From an uncultured Anaerolineaceae bacterium (GTDB lineage Bacteria; Chloroflexota; Anaerolineae; Promineifilales; Promineifilaceae), in the NCBI GenBank assembly GCA_937967805.1, contig CALBTC010000113.1, positions 1 to 51,616 on the forward strand: a DNA stretch of 51,616 nt. The letters run 5' to 3'. Below are positions 33,801 to 42,351 of the stretch, in pieces. The translations under genes and the position numbers were made by a program. The notes below the pieces were generated by a model. The model was not told the origin of the DNA. It did not search any database and saw only the letters and a list, made by a program, of their open reading frames with translations. Numbering within the stretch: the first letter of the stretch is position 1; each line of letters starts with the position of its first letter.

Positions 33801-34670
33801 CTACTGAAAAAGGGATGTGAGGGGACGGCCGTTTCCGCTTTCGACTTCGGCCTGCAACCTGGTAAACAGGGCAGGCAGTTCGGGCAGGTCGTGCGCTTTT
33901 TTGGTGCGCAGCAAGTAAGCTTGCGCTTCGGATTCGTCCAGCAGTTGATCCAGGCAGTAAGCGGCGGCCGCGTGCAGGGCCAGGTGTTGCTGCTGCCTGT
34001 TCATGGGAGCCAGTTCGGTAGCCAGCAGGTACAAAATGAGCTGCCGCGAGACGGTGACCACCACCCAACCGGGATCTTCATCATAGGGCCAGGGAGGGGA
34101 TTCGCCCACGGCTTTGGGCGGTGGCAGCAGCAGCGTCAGGGCATCATCGGCGGTGGCCACAACGGGGGTGAGGGCCGGATACACCAGGTTGGGCATGAGG
34201 GTAACGGCCGTTTCAATTTCGCCGTCGTGCAGCCGCCCCAGGCTGGTGAGCAAGCGGTCCCCGGCAAATATTTTTTCTAGAGCCGCCTGAGCCTTTTCCC
34301 ACACGGCCGTATGCTGGGACCAAAAAAGCGTCAGAATGGATGTTTCGCGGGCAAAATCGGCCAGCGACTGCACCCATTCGTTAATTTTTAGCAGGTGGGG
34401 CAGTTCGGTCGTGGGCTTGAAGTCCGGCCAGGTGCTGCGCAGGGCCGCGCTGAACAACTCTTCTAGATCCACCCCGTTGAGCAGCGCCTCGTTCACGCCG
34501 TTCACGGCCGGATGGCTGCGAAACGGCTGCACAAACTGGCGTACCAGTTTCGCCTGATTATGCACGGCATGAGGCTGCTGTTTTTGTTCCTCAGCCGGCC
34601 AATCGCTGGCGGCCAAAACGGCCGTTACCAGGCGTAGTCGTTCGTCTATTGTGATGGCTAGTGTAGACAT
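33801..34670 (-). CDS. Hypothetical soluble protein
   Basis: I do not recognise this 289-residue protein. It begins MSTLAITIDERLRLVTAVLAASDWP with GGAG upstream. It is mostly helical, with no signal peptide, no membrane helix and no visible catalytic motif. Segments such as VNEALLNGVDLEELFSAAL and HAAAAYCLDQLLDESEAQAYL look like helical packing repeats. The last is an AAAAYC-type helix also seen in some uncharacterised zinc-free metalloprotease-like families, but there is no HExxH. Both ends abut hairpin repeats. It is probably a real gene by length, ribosome-binding site and amino-acid composition. Confidence 0.7.
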   Translation of the reverse strand: MSTLAITIDERLRLVTAVLAASDWPAEEQKQQPHAVHNQAKLVRQFVQPFRSHPAVNGVNEALLNGVDLEELFSAALRSTWPDFKPTTELPHLLKINEWVQSLADFARETSILTLFWSQHTAVWEKAQAALEKIFAGDRLLTSLGRLHDGEIETAVTLMPNLVYPALTPVVATADDALTLLLPPPKAVGESPPWPYDEDPGWVVVTVSRQLILYLLATELAPMNRQQQHLALHAAAAYCLDQLLDESEAQAYLLRTKKAHDLPELPALFTRLQAEVESGNGRPLTSLFQ

Positions 34671-34681
34671 AATGTCTCCAA

Positions 34682-34840
34682 ATTTGGTAATTGGTAAACG
34701 GTAGTCGGTAAACAGTTATCGGTTATCAGTAATCGGTTTTGTAATTTAAAAAATTATTCAGGGGTCTCGGATAATTACCCGATTTATTTCTTAAACGCTA
34801 ATACCGATTACGGATTACGGTTTACCGATCACGGGTCATA
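34682..34840. repeat. GGTAATCGGT-type iterated repeat, large copy
   Basis: Units of GGTAATTGGTAAACGGTAGT run for about 50 nt. An AT-rich stretch follows, then the complementary run ACCGATTACGGATTACGG and TTTACCGATCACGGG. The whole can fold as a long hairpin. It is the largest member of the family at 4790, 36917 and 39958, and it ends at the stop of the next gene. Confidence 0.75.
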
Positions 34841-35597
34841 CGCGATAATCTGCCTCTTCCTTGGGCCAGAGCCGCCAGATGACCACCAAATATACCAGAC
34901 CGGTCAGCAGATAGACCGTCGGCAGGCGGTCGGCCGGTGTGAGGGCAGGGAGCGGGCCGAGGGCCACCCAAACGGTAAAGCTGTGCAGCGTCTGAATGAG
35001 CGCGGCGCCCAGGAAGCTGCCCGTTCGCAGCCGGATGATGCCGTAAAAAACGCCCCACACCAAAAAATAAAGCAGGCTAATCATATCGCTGTTGTACGCT
35101 TCTTGAAACAGTACAAAAGCAACAGCGCCAAAGCCAATGCCGCTGCCGACGGCGGCCGTCAGCGGCCCGCGCCATTCGGCCATGGTGCGAAACAGGAGGC
35201 CAAACGCCCACAGCTGCACGGCAAATGCTTCAAACAGCAGCAGGTAGATAAAGCTGCGGCCTGAACCGGCAGCATCAAGATTGAGGGATATAAAAGTAAA
35301 GCGAAACAGCAAAAAAGCCAGCCAGCCTAAGGTGGCAAAACCGATACCGGCAAATAACGGCCGTCCCCCGCGCAGCCCCATCTGAGGCAAACCATACCAA
35401 AACAGCCCTAAAAACCAGCTGACCACACCAATGCCGCCTAAAATGGGCGCGTTGCTGCCTTTGCTGCTGCCTAAAATGAGCGTCAAAACAAATGGTAACA
35501 GCAGCACCAGTGCAATGCGTACCGTCACGGGCAGCGCCGTTTTGGCGTCTAGAGAAGATTGTTTGTTTGTGGTCTGTCGTTTTGTTTTCTTGACCAT
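34836..35597 (-). CDS. Polytopic membrane protein, possibly CPBP-like
   Basis: The ATG at 35597 gives 253 residues with a basic N-terminus (MVKKTKRQTTNKQ) and about seven hydrophobic helices. The last third has FVLFQEAYNSDMISLLYF and GVFYGIIRLRTGSFLGAALI with a following QTLHS. That order recalls the conserved motifs of CPBP intramembrane proteases (EExxxR, then FxxxH, then HxxxN), but the first motif is degenerate. It may be a catalytically inactive relative or an unrelated membrane protein. It is divergent from the MFS gene. Confidence 0.65.
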   Translation of the reverse strand: MVKKTKRQTTNKQSSLDAKTALPVTVRIALVLLLPFVLTLILGSSKGSNAPILGGIGVVSWFLGLFWYGLPQMGLRGGRPLFAGIGFATLGWLAFLLFRFTFISLNLDAAGSGRSFIYLLLFEAFAVQLWAFGLLFRTMAEWRGPLTAAVGSGIGFGAVAFVLFQEAYNSDMISLLYFLVWGVFYGIIRLRTGSFLGAALIQTLHSFTVWVALGPLPALTPADRLPTVYLLTGLVYLVVIWRLWPKEEADYRV

Positions 35598-35655
35598 TAT
35601 GCTCGATTGTAACACTGAATTTAGGGTGAAGCACTGACGCGGGCGCACAGCAGAT

Positions 35656-35714
35656 GTAATTGAGTAATCGGGTAATTGTGCAACTGGCCGGCAAGTTACC
35701 AATTACTCAATTAC
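35656..35714. repeat. GTAATTGAGTAATCGGGT hairpin repeat
   Basis: GTAATTGAGTAATCGGGT is complementary to ACCAATTACTCAATTAC with one mismatch, across a 24-nt loop. It occupies the divergent gap between the membrane protein and the MFS gene. Confidence 0.75.
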
Positions 35715-35751
35715 TTGTTTCTTCCCCTCACTTTCCGCTAAACTCCCGCCC

Positions 35752-36945
35752 GTGACCGACCCGAAACCTACCCGCCTTTCCTGGCAGCTTGTGCTGATTA
35801 CCCTGGCGCGCCTTTGTCTGAATACCGGGCTGCGCATGGTGTATCCGTTTGCCCCTGCCTTTGCCCGCCAGTTGGACGTGCCGGTAACGGCCGTTTATCG
35901 CCTGGTCACTATTCGCAATTTGGCCGGGTTCCTCAGCCCGCTGTTCGGCCCCTTGTCGGAACGATTTGGCCGCAAAACAACCATGTTTGGCGCGATGCTC
36001 TTTTTTAGCGCCGGCTGCCTGTTGGTCTGGCTGTGGCCCGGCTACTGGCTGTTCGGCGCGGCGCTCATCATCATCTCCGTAGCCAAAGTGATTTATGATC
36101 CGGCGATGCAGGCGTACGTGGGGGAGATGGTGCCGTACCGTCAGCGCGGCTGGGCCGTGGCCGTGACGGAGTTTTCCTGGGCCGGGGCGCTGCTGGTGGG
36201 CGGGCCGCTGCTGGGGATTGCCATTGAGCGGCAGGGGTGGTCGGCTTCGTTTTTCTGGCTGGGATTGTTTGGGGTGATTACGGCCGTCCTCCTCATCAAG
36301 TTTCTGCCCAAAGTCAAGAAGCAAACGCCAGGGCGCGGGGCCAACCTGGCCGATTATGGGCGCGTGGTGCAGCAGCACCCCGTCATTTGGGCGGCAATGC
36401 TGTACATGGTTCTGCTCATGGCCGGCAACGAAACCGTCTTCCTGGTCTTTGGTGACTGGATGGAGCTAAATTTTGGCCTGAGCCTGGTAGCGCTGGGCGC
36501 CTCGGCGGGCGTGGTTGGCGGCGCCGAAATTGTGGGTGAACTGTTTGCCGGCTGGTCGGTAGACCGCTTCGGCAAGCGTCCGGTGGTCATCACGACCGGG
36601 CTGCTGAATGTGCTGGCCTGCTTGCTGCTCCCCCGCACAGACTTCGCTCTCGCTGCCGCGCTGGTGGCTTATTTTGCCCTGTTTCTCACTTTTGAGATCA
36701 CGGTGGTGGGTGGTATCCCGCTGATGACAGAAATTGTGCCTTCGGCGCGCAGCGTGGTGATGTCCAGCATTTTGGCGGCCGGGGCTTTAGGGCGGGCACT
36801 GGGCTCCTGGCTGGGTCCATTTTTGTTTGCGCGCTATGGTTTTTCCAGCAATGGGCTGGTTTCTGCTATCATTACGGCCGTTGCCGTCCTGCTGTTGGCG
36901 CTGTGGATACGGGAAGGTAGTGATTCGGTAATCGGTGGTCGGTAA
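35752..36945 (+). CDS. Major facilitator superfamily transporter
   Basis: A 397-residue secondary transporter with about twelve membrane helices. The MFS loop 2-3 signature is seen as GPLSERFGRKTTMFGAMLF near residue 65 (G-x3-(D/E)-R-x-G-R-[KR]). A related, weaker loop between helices 8 and 9 reads AGWSVDRFGKRPVVITTGL. The start is GTG at 35752 with no clear ribosome-binding site, so a nearby alternative is possible. The last residues (SDSVIGGR) and the stop come from a GGTAATCGGT repeat. The substrate is unknown; the type resembles drug or sugar exporters. Confidence 0.85.
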   Translation: MTDPKPTRLSWQLVLITLARLCLNTGLRMVYPFAPAFARQLDVPVTAVYRLVTIRNLAGFLSPLFGPLSERFGRKTTMFGAMLFFSAGCLLVWLWPGYWLFGAALIIISVAKVIYDPAMQAYVGEMVPYRQRGWAVAVTEFSWAGALLVGGPLLGIAIERQGWSASFFWLGLFGVITAVLLIKFLPKVKKQTPGRGANLADYGRVVQQHPVIWAAMLYMVLLMAGNETVFLVFGDWMELNFGLSLVALGASAGVVGGAEIVGELFAGWSVDRFGKRPVVITTGLLNVLACLLLPRTDFALAAALVAYFALFLTFEITVVGGIPLMTEIVPSARSVVMSSILAAGALGRALGSWLGPFLFARYGFSSNGLVSAIITAVAVLLLALWIREGSDSVIGGR

Positions 36946-36962
36946 TCGGTGATCGGTTTACG
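36917..36962. repeat. GGTAATCGGT-type repeat overlapping the MFS 3' end
   Basis: ATTCGGTAATCGGTGGTCGG and TAATCGGTGATCGGTTTACG form a direct-repeat arm with units of 7-9 nt. It supplies the C-terminal tail and stop of the MFS gene. Confidence 0.7.
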
Positions 36963-36981
36963 GAAAAAAGCGAGGTGAAAA

Positions 36982-37170
36982 ATGGACATCCTAAACCTGC
37001 AACCTGAAGAAATTACGCGGCTGGTGGTGATTACGGCCGTTCTGCTCATTGGTCTCTTTTTTGCCCGGCTGGCGTTTAAGCTCACCGCCACGCTGATGCG
37101 CCTGGGCTGCCTGGCCATCTTTTTTATTGTGGCGGCGATTGCCTTGCTGCAAATGTTTGGCGGTTCGTAG
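36982..37170 (+). CDS. Small membrane protein
   Basis: A 62-residue protein with two hydrophobic helices (about 14-35 and 41-60) and a short charged N-terminus MDILNLQPEEITR. GAGGTGAAAA upstream is a good ribosome-binding site. I do not recognise a family. Its size and position 36 bp after the MFS gene allow co-transcription. It is plausible as a real gene because of the ribosome-binding site and the clean two-helix pattern. Confidence 0.6.
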   Translation: MDILNLQPEEITRLVVITAVLLIGLFFARLAFKLTATLMRLGCLAIFFIVAAIALLQMFGGS

Positions 37171-37256
37171 AATGCGGCCGTTTCTTCCCCTGGCACCGCC
37201 CTGTCAAAATTGGCTAATTCGTTAAGCCATGTCATAATAAAGTCTCCAAATACGCC

Positions 37257-37272
37257 GCCAGAATGTTCTGGC
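37257..37272. promoter_or_regulatory. Palindrome upstream of solute-binding protein gene
   Basis: GCCAGAATGTTCTGGC has 7-bp perfect arms around two bases. It ends about 35 bp before the ATG at 37308, where an operator could overlap the promoter or leader. The regulator is unknown. Confidence 0.35.
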
Positions 37273-37307
37273 AAATCAAATTTTTCTTTAAGGAAGGAGA
37301 GAACCAC

Positions 37308-38210
37308 ATGAAGAATCAACGTTTGATCTGGTTAATTGGTTTGATCTTGCTGGCCCTGATGCTGGTCGCCTGCGGCGGCGGGGGTGATGAACCCGCTGCT
37401 GACGATGCCGCCAGCGACGCTGCCGGCGAGGAGACCGCCGAAGAAGAGGCCATGGATGAGGAAACCAGTGACCTGCCTGATTTGGAAGGTCGTGAAATCA
37501 CCATCGCCGTGGAAAATGCTTACCTGCCTTTCAACTACATCGACCCGGAAACCGGCGAGCCGGCCGGCTGGGATTACGATGTGTGGAACGAGATTTGCCG
37601 CCTCATCAACTGCACGCCTGTTTATGTTGAAGCCGGCTGGGAAGGGATGATCCAGGCCGTAGCCGATGGCCAATTTGACGCCGCCGCCGACGGCATCACC
37701 ATCACCGAAGAGCGCGCCGAGATTGTTGATTTCTCCAACGGGTACATTAACATTGAGCAGCGCCTGCTGGTGCGTGAGGACGAAGATCGCATTGAAAGCA
37801 TTGACGATATTGTCAACAACGATGAACTCCTTTTGGGCACCCAAACCGGCACCACCAACTATGAGACGGCCCTGCAATATCTGCCTGAAGATCGCATCCA
37901 GGCGTTTGAGCAGTTCCCCTTTGCCGTGCAGGCCCTCATTGCCGGTGACATTGATGCCGTGATCATTGACGAAGTTGCCGGTCAAGGTTACCTGGGCGAA
38001 AATGCCGACGTACTGAAGCTGGTTGGTCCTTCGATGTCCAGCGACCAGCTTGGCTTTATCTACCCCAAAGGCAGCGATCTGGTTGAGCCTGTCAACGCTG
38101 CCCTGGCCGAACTGGCCCAAAACGGCTTTTTGGAAGAAGTGAATCTGCAATACTTTGGGCCGAACTTCACCATCACATACGATGATTTATTCCCAGAAGA
38201 CGAAGAATAA
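37308..38210 (+). CDS. Amino-acid ABC transporter substrate-binding lipoprotein (family 3)
   Basis: This extracytoplasmic receptor captures a polar amino acid and delivers it to the membrane permease. The ATG at 37308 follows AAGGAGAG and gives 300 residues. A lipobox LMLVAC ends the signal at about Cys22. A low-complexity acidic linker (about 25-65) tethers the domain. The core begins ITIAVENAYLPFNYID and has the family pattern GMIQAVADGQFDAAADGITI and EERAEIVDFSNGY, a periplasmic binding protein fold of the HisJ/GlnH type. The permease and ATPase genes follow, after a strong terminator. The exact ligand is not evident. Confidence 0.93.
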   Translation: MKNQRLIWLIGLILLALMLVACGGGGDEPAADDAASDAAGEETAEEEAMDEETSDLPDLEGREITIAVENAYLPFNYIDPETGEPAGWDYDVWNEICRLINCTPVYVEAGWEGMIQAVADGQFDAAADGITITEERAEIVDFSNGYINIEQRLLVREDEDRIESIDDIVNNDELLLGTQTGTTNYETALQYLPEDRIQAFEQFPFAVQALIAGDIDAVIIDEVAGQGYLGENADVLKLVGPSMSSDQLGFIYPKGSDLVEPVNAALAELAQNGFLEEVNLQYFGPNFTITYDDLFPEDEE

Positions 38211-38270
38211 CGGCCGTTTATCAGGCAAACCACTCATTTGTAAACAGGTACAAATAAGCGTGTAAGTCAG

Positions 38271-38310
38271 GAAGCGCCAGTTATTTCTTTAACTGGCGCT
38301 TCTTTGTTTT
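38271..38310 (+). terminator. Intrinsic terminator after the binding-protein gene
   Basis: GAAGCGCCAGTTA (38271-38283) pairs perfectly with TAACTGGCGCTTC (38290-38302) around a 6-nt loop, followed by TTTGTTTTT. Placed between the binding-protein and permease genes, it would let only part of transcription continue, giving the usual excess of binding protein. Confidence 0.88.
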
Positions 38311-38328
38311 TCAGTTGCAACCAACCTC

Positions 38329-38379
38329 CCGCAGGATTATTATCAGACAGAACTTATAAACGGAACCTGCGGAAGGTTC
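38329..38379 (+). promoter_or_regulatory. Two mutually exclusive hairpins in the permease leader
   Basis: CCGCAGG (38329-38335) can pair with CCTGCGG (38366-38372). GAACC (38363-38367) can instead pair with GGTTC (38375-38379). The two share bases, so only one can form. The second ends a few bases before the permease ribosome-binding site. This looks like a translational or attenuation switch but could be chance. Confidence 0.3.
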
Positions 38380-38397
38380 ATTAACAGGAGAGAAACC

Positions 38398-39210
38398 ATG
38401 GCCGGACCCGAAGTTACCCCTCCCTTCGTAACCGATACTCGAACCCAAAGCGAACCTTTTGTCGACTGGCGCGAATTTCCCTGGTGGCTGGTCGCCATCT
38501 TTGCCTTTTTGGGCGTCATGTCCTTCCTTATCATCACCGACCCAGAGGTAAACCAGGCTTTTATCTTTATCCTGCCCGGCCTCAGCATCACGCTTTATCT
38601 GACGCTGGCCGGTTTTGGCCTGGCGCTAATCTTTGGCCTTTTGGCCGGTTTAGGACGCATCAGCCAGAATAGGCTTATCCGCAATATTGCCATCACTTAC
38701 GTTGAATTTATTCGTGGCGTGCCCACGCTGGTGCTCATTCTTACCTTAGCTTTTGTCATTGTGCCGGCCGTCAGTGACAGCATTGGCGTCGATAACCGGG
38801 ATGTGTCTATTGAGCTGCGCGCGATCTTGGCCTTAGCAATCATCTACGGGGCGTTTCTGGCCGAGATTTTCCGCGCCGGCATTGAATCCATTTCCAAAGG
38901 GCAGATGGAAGCGGCCCGCTCCCTGGGCATGACCGCCCGGCAGGCAATGCAATACATCATCTTGCCCCAGGCCATCCGCAATATTTCACCGGCTTTAGGC
39001 AATGATTTTATAGCCATGCTCAAAGATTCTTCGCTGGCCTCCGTTTTGGCCGTGCGCGAGCTGACGCAGCGGTCGCGGCTTCATGCCGGCAGCACCTTCC
39101 GCTTCCCAGAATCGTATCTGGTCATCGTCTTTTTGTATTTAGCCATGACCATTACCCTCAGCCTCCTGCTGCGCTGGTACGAGCGGCGCATTCGCGTGGG
39201 AGAAAGGTAA
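38398..39210 (+). CDS. Amino-acid ABC transporter permease (HisMQ family)
   Basis: This 270-residue permease forms the membrane channel of the importer. A cytoplasmic N-terminal stretch of about 30 residues is followed by about six helices. The EAA loop that contacts the ATPase is [20 protein letters not shown] with QAIR after it. [14 protein letters not shown] and [15 protein letters not shown] are family-typical. AGGAG precedes the ATG. The ATPase gene starts 5 bp downstream. A single permease gene suggests a homodimer. Confidence 0.94.
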   Translation: MAGPEVTPPFVTDTRTQSEPFVDWREFPWWLVAIFAFLGVMSFLIITDPEVNQAFIFILPGLSITLYLTLAGFGLALIFGLLAGLGRISQNRLIRNIAITYVEFIRGVPTLVLILTLAFVIVPAVSDSIGVDNRDVSIELRAILALAIIYGAFLAEIFRAGIESISKGQMEAARSLGMTARQAMQYIILPQAIRNISPALGNDFIAMLKDSSLASVLAVRELTQRSRLHAGSTFRFPESYLVIVFLYLAMTITLSLLLRWYERRIRVGER

Positions 39211-39215
39211 ACAAC

Positions 39216-39956
39216 ATGCAAAATGAAATGATTCACATCCAAGATTTGCACAAATATTTTGGCCAGATTGAAGCGGTAAAAGCCGTCAGCTTAACCGTTC
39301 GCCAGGGGGAGGTCGTTGTCATAATCGGCCCCAGTGGCTCCGGTAAAAGCACCGTCCTGCGCTGCATCAACCATTTGGAAACACCGACCTCGGGACACAT
39401 CTTTATTGAAGGGGTTGACCTGGAAGATAAGAAGACAAATATTAACGCCGTGCGGGCCGAAGTGGGGATGGTATTTCAGCAGTTCAACCTGTTTCCCCAC
39501 CTTACCGCCCTGGAAAATGTAACTATCGCCCAGCGGCTGGTGCGCAAGCGGGACAAAGCAGAAGCCGAGCGCATCGGCATGGAGCAGCTAACCCGCGTGG
39601 GCATCCCGGAAAAAGCAGATGCCTACCCGCGCCAGCTTTCTGGCGGGCAGCAGCAGCGGGTGGCCATTGCTCGCTCCCTGGCCATGAACCCCAAAGTGAT
39701 GCTGTTTGATGAGCCCACCAGCGCCCTGGACCCGGAAATGATTAAGGAGGTGCTGGACGTGATGCTGGACCTGGCCAAGGAAGGCATGACGATGGTGGTG
39801 GTGACGCACGAGATGGGCTTTGCTCGCGCCGCCGCCGACCGCATGGTGTTTATGGACGGCGGGCAGGTTGTGGAAATTGCCACGCCGGCGGATTTGTACA
39901 ACAACCCAAAGCACCAGCGCACCAAGCTGTTTTTGAGTAAGATATTGACACACTAA
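39216..39956 (+). CDS. Amino-acid ABC transporter ATP-binding protein (GlnQ/HisP type)
   Basis: This 246-residue cytoplasmic ATPase energises the importer. Walker A is GPSGSGKST near residue 38, Q-loop [18 protein letters not shown], signature [15 protein letters not shown], and Walker B with D-loop [15 protein letters not shown]. The H-loop histidine is in [10 protein letters not shown]. These are the typical features of the polar amino-acid uptake family. It begins 5 bp after the permease stop, so it is translationally coupled. Confidence 0.96.
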   Translation: MQNEMIHIQDLHKYFGQIEAVKAVSLTVRQGEVVVIIGPSGSGKSTVLRCINHLETPTSGHIFIEGVDLEDKKTNINAVRAEVGMVFQQFNLFPHLTALENVTIAQRLVRKRDKAEAERIGMEQLTRVGIPEKADAYPRQLSGGQQQRVAIARSLAMNPKVMLFDEPTSALDPEMIKEVLDVMLDLAKEGMTMVVVTHEMGFARAAADRMVFMDGGQVVEIATPADLYNNPKHQRTKLFLSKILTH

Positions 39957-39957
39957 T

Positions 39958-39992
39958 TACGGTAATCGGTGAACGGTGGGACAGTAATCAGT
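39958..39992. repeat. GGTAATCGGT-type repeat (single arm)
   Basis: TTACGGTAATCGGTGAACGG and AGTAATCAGT form one arm of the family seen at 4790 and 34682. No complementary arm is nearby. It marks the end of the amino-acid importer operon. Confidence 0.55.
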
Positions 39993-40007
39993 AAATGCAA
40001 GGGTTGC

Positions 40008-40035
40008 TTGACAACTGAGGCAAGCTTTGTATGAT
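40008..40035 (+). promoter_or_regulatory. Sigma70-type promoter of the CHAT operon
   Basis: A perfect TTGACA -35 (40008-40013) and TATGAT -10 (40030-40035, 5 of 6) are separated by 16 bp. They lie about 55 bp before the ATG at 40089. It is the best promoter by sequence in the window. Confidence 0.75.
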
Positions 40036-40088
40036 GCAGGGTATCCGCGCCAAGTGCAACCAATCAATGAAATAAAGAGAGCAATTAC

Positions 40089-41519
40089 ATGTCTGAATAT
40101 CGCCATTTACCTGATCTTATTGACAAACAATTTGATACGGCCGAACTAAAAGCCCTTTGTTTTGAACTGGATGTTGAATACGACAATATTTCTGGTTCAA
40201 CCAAAAGTGGTAAGGCGCGGGAACTATACCAATATTTTCGTCGCCGGGGTCAGGAGCAAAGGCTGCTGCAGGCCATTCATGAGGCCAGGCCAGAGACTGA
40301 TTTACGGCCGTTTGGCGGCCCGGCGCCAGATTTGTCCCGATCTGAACCAGCAACGGCAACCACCCCAACCAGCACCACGCAAAGCAGCACAAGCGGCGCT
40401 GCGGAAAGTTCGAAGCAGCCGGAGACAGTTTACGACAATTTTGATATTACCATTCGGCCGACGGGCATGGCGAACGACTATTTATTGGAAGCCGAATCGC
40501 CCAGTGGCGAAGCCTCGGCCCCTGCCCCGCAGCGCTTCCCCTTTGACGACGACGAATATCAATTCCTGGCCCGCTCGCTGCGCGATGTGCAAATCTCTGA
40601 ACCACAGTACGCCACTGAAATGGGAGAAATTCTACGAAAGTTCTTGTTCCCGGCGCCTATCCAGGAGCTTTTCAGCACAAGTTTGAATGTTTCTCGCGCC
40701 CAGGGCAAAGAAGGCATTCGCGTGCGCATTAACATTAACGAAAAGTCGGGCGAACTGTACCAGGTGCCCTGGGAATATTGCCGCGATGACAAATCATTTC
40801 TGGCGCTGAATGCCGATACGCCGCTGGTGCGTTACATGCCCACAAACCGGGCTCCCGCCCCCATCTCGGTGCCCGACACGGTCAAAATTTTGCTGGCGTG
40901 GGCCAATCCCAAAGATTTGGATGAGCTCGAAGTGCAAAGTGAGATCGATGCCGTTAAGGATGCCCTGGCAGAATTTGTGGCGGCTGGCCGTGTGGTCATT
41001 GAGGAGCTGCCAGACGTAACGCCCAATGCGCTGGTCTCTAAGGTGCGCCAAAATCCGCCGCACATTTTTCATTTTATTGGGCACGGGGCGCTGCTAAAAA
41101 GCGGCGGCGGGGCGCTGGCGCTAGACAACGGCCGCGCAGCTCACGTTTTGCTGGATGGGGACCGAATGCTGCGACTGTTTCAGGGGGATGACACCAAGCT
41201 AATCATTTTGAGCGCCTGCCGGTCTGGGGCTACTTCAGACAAATCAAATAAGTCCAGTTCGGCGCAGGCATTCATGGGGCTGGCGCCCAAGCTGGTGTGG
41301 GGCGGACTGCCGGCGGTGGTGGCGATGCAGTATGATTTGCCTAACCGGGCGGCACGGCCGTTTATGCAGACATTGTATGAATTTCTGGCGTTGGGCAAAC
41401 CGTTGGATACGGCCGTTACCGAAGCGCGTATCGGCCTGGACTTCAACATTTTAGAAAGTCCATACTGGGGCATTCCCGTGCTGTTTATGCGGGCCCCGGA
41501 CGGCAATATTTGGGCCTGA
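40089..41519 (+). CDS. EAD-CHAT caspase-like protease
   Basis: This 476-residue protein has a bacterial conflict or cell-death architecture. Residues about 5-70 form a death-like effector-associated domain (ALCFELDVEYDNISG and GKARELYQYFRRRG, closest by memory to EAD7). It recruits partners carrying the same domain. A Thr/Ser-rich linker (80-115) follows, then a CHAT domain (about 115-476). The CHAT part contains YQVPWEYCRDDKSFLALN, the His motif FHFIGHG (catalytic H332) and the Cys motif ILSACRSG (catalytic C377), so protease activity is expected. No membrane helix is present. The stop overlaps the next start (TGATG). It has its own strong promoter. The trigger and protein substrate are unknown. 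Confidence 0.88.
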   Translation: MSEYRHLPDLIDKQFDTAELKALCFELDVEYDNISGSTKSGKARELYQYFRRRGQEQRLLQAIHEARPETDLRPFGGPAPDLSRSEPATATTPTSTTQSSTSGAAESSKQPETVYDNFDITIRPTGMANDYLLEAESPSGEASAPAPQRFPFDDDEYQFLARSLRDVQISEPQYATEMGEILRKFLFPAPIQELFSTSLNVSRAQGKEGIRVRININEKSGELYQVPWEYCRDDKSFLALNADTPLVRYMPTNRAPAPISVPDTVKILLAWANPKDLDELEVQSEIDAVKDALAEFVAAGRVVIEELPDVTPNALVSKVRQNPPHIFHFIGHGALLKSGGGALALDNGRAAHVLLDGDRMLRLFQGDDTKLIILSACRSGATSDKSNKSSSAQAFMGLAPKLVWGGLPAVVAMQYDLPNRAARPFMQTLYEFLALGKPLDTAVTEARIGLDFNILESPYWGIPVLFMRAPDGNIWA

Positions 41520-42346
41520 TGGATCAGCAAACCCTGAGCCAGTACAAGCTGGCCAACTTTTTAGCCTGCCAGCGCCGCTTTCAGCTACGCTATCTGCGCC
41601 GCCTGCCCTGGCCCACCAGCCCGCTGCCGGAACACACCGAGCAGGTGTTGCAGCAGGGGCAGGCGTTTCACCAACTGCTGGAGCGCCATTTTTTAGGCCT
41701 CACCATCACGCCGGCCGCCATTACCGACGGCCGTGTACGCCAATGGTGGCACGCGTTTGAAACCCATTCGCCCGCTAAGAATTTACCCGCTAATGCTCGT
41801 TTTTTGCCGGAAACGGGTCTGACGGTGCCGTTGGGCAATCATTTGCTGTACGGCCGTTTCGATTTGCTTGTCATTTGCCAAAATGAGGACAATCTTCCTT
41901 TCGCCATGGTGTTTGACTGGAAAACCGGCCGTCCCGTCCCCGCTGCGGAGCTGAAAACGCGTTGGCAAACCCGCCTTTACTTGGCGCTGCTGGCAGAAGG
42001 AGGCAACGCCTTTTGGCCGCAAGCGGTGCCCCCCGCACCAGAACAAATCAGCCTGACTTATTGGTTTGTGCAGGAACCAGACGCATCGGTGACGATTGGC
42101 TATAGCGCCGAGGAGCACGCCGCTAATTGGGCCGAATTACAGCAGATTGCCTCCCAACTTGATAAAGCGTTTGCCAGGGGCACCTGGCCGCTCACCGATG
42201 ATTGGAGCCAGTGCCGGGAATGTGCTTACCAGATTTACTGCGGGCGACAAGGAGCAGGTACGGCCGTACCCGAACTGGACGAGCACGACGCCACAGAAGA
42301 ACCAACCGCAGCCGATGAAAAGCTGCTCACCCCCGATCTTCCCTGA
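41519..42346 (+). CDS. PD-(D/E)XK nuclease, Cas4/RecB-like with four-cysteine cluster
   Basis: This 275-residue RecB-family nuclease has every expected element. H51 is in GQAFHQLLER, D115 in GRFDLL, D133-W-K135 in VFDWKTG, and Q150-x3-Y154 in WQTRLYLALL. Cysteines C17 (FLACQRR), C232, C235 and C241 (CRECAYQIYC) are arranged as the iron-sulfur cluster of AddB/Cas4. The ATG overlaps the CHAT stop by one base (TGATG), so translation is coupled. No cas genes or repeat array are nearby. It probably acts as a DNA exonuclease or endonuclease. The substrate is unknown. Confidence 0.9.
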   Translation: MDQQTLSQYKLANFLACQRRFQLRYLRRLPWPTSPLPEHTEQVLQQGQAFHQLLERHFLGLTITPAAITDGRVRQWWHAFETHSPAKNLPANARFLPETGLTVPLGNHLLYGRFDLLVICQNEDNLPFAMVFDWKTGRPVPAAELKTRWQTRLYLALLAEGGNAFWPQAVPPAPEQISLTYWFVQEPDASVTIGYSAEEHAANWAELQQIASQLDKAFARGTWPLTDDWSQCRECAYQIYCGRQGAGTAVPELDEHDATEEPTAADEKLLTPDLP

Positions 42347-42351
42347 TCCCT

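Noticed and set aside
34682..34840. Possible CRISPR array from regularly repeated GGTAATCGGT
   Set aside because: Units are about 7-10 nt with no unique spacers, and they reappear inverted to form one hairpin. No cas genes are present despite the Cas4-like nuclease at 41.5 kb.
36834..37319. Minus-strand frame of 161 codons between the MFS and binding-protein genes
   Set aside because: It is antisense to the small membrane protein and the MFS end, and has no recognisable motif.
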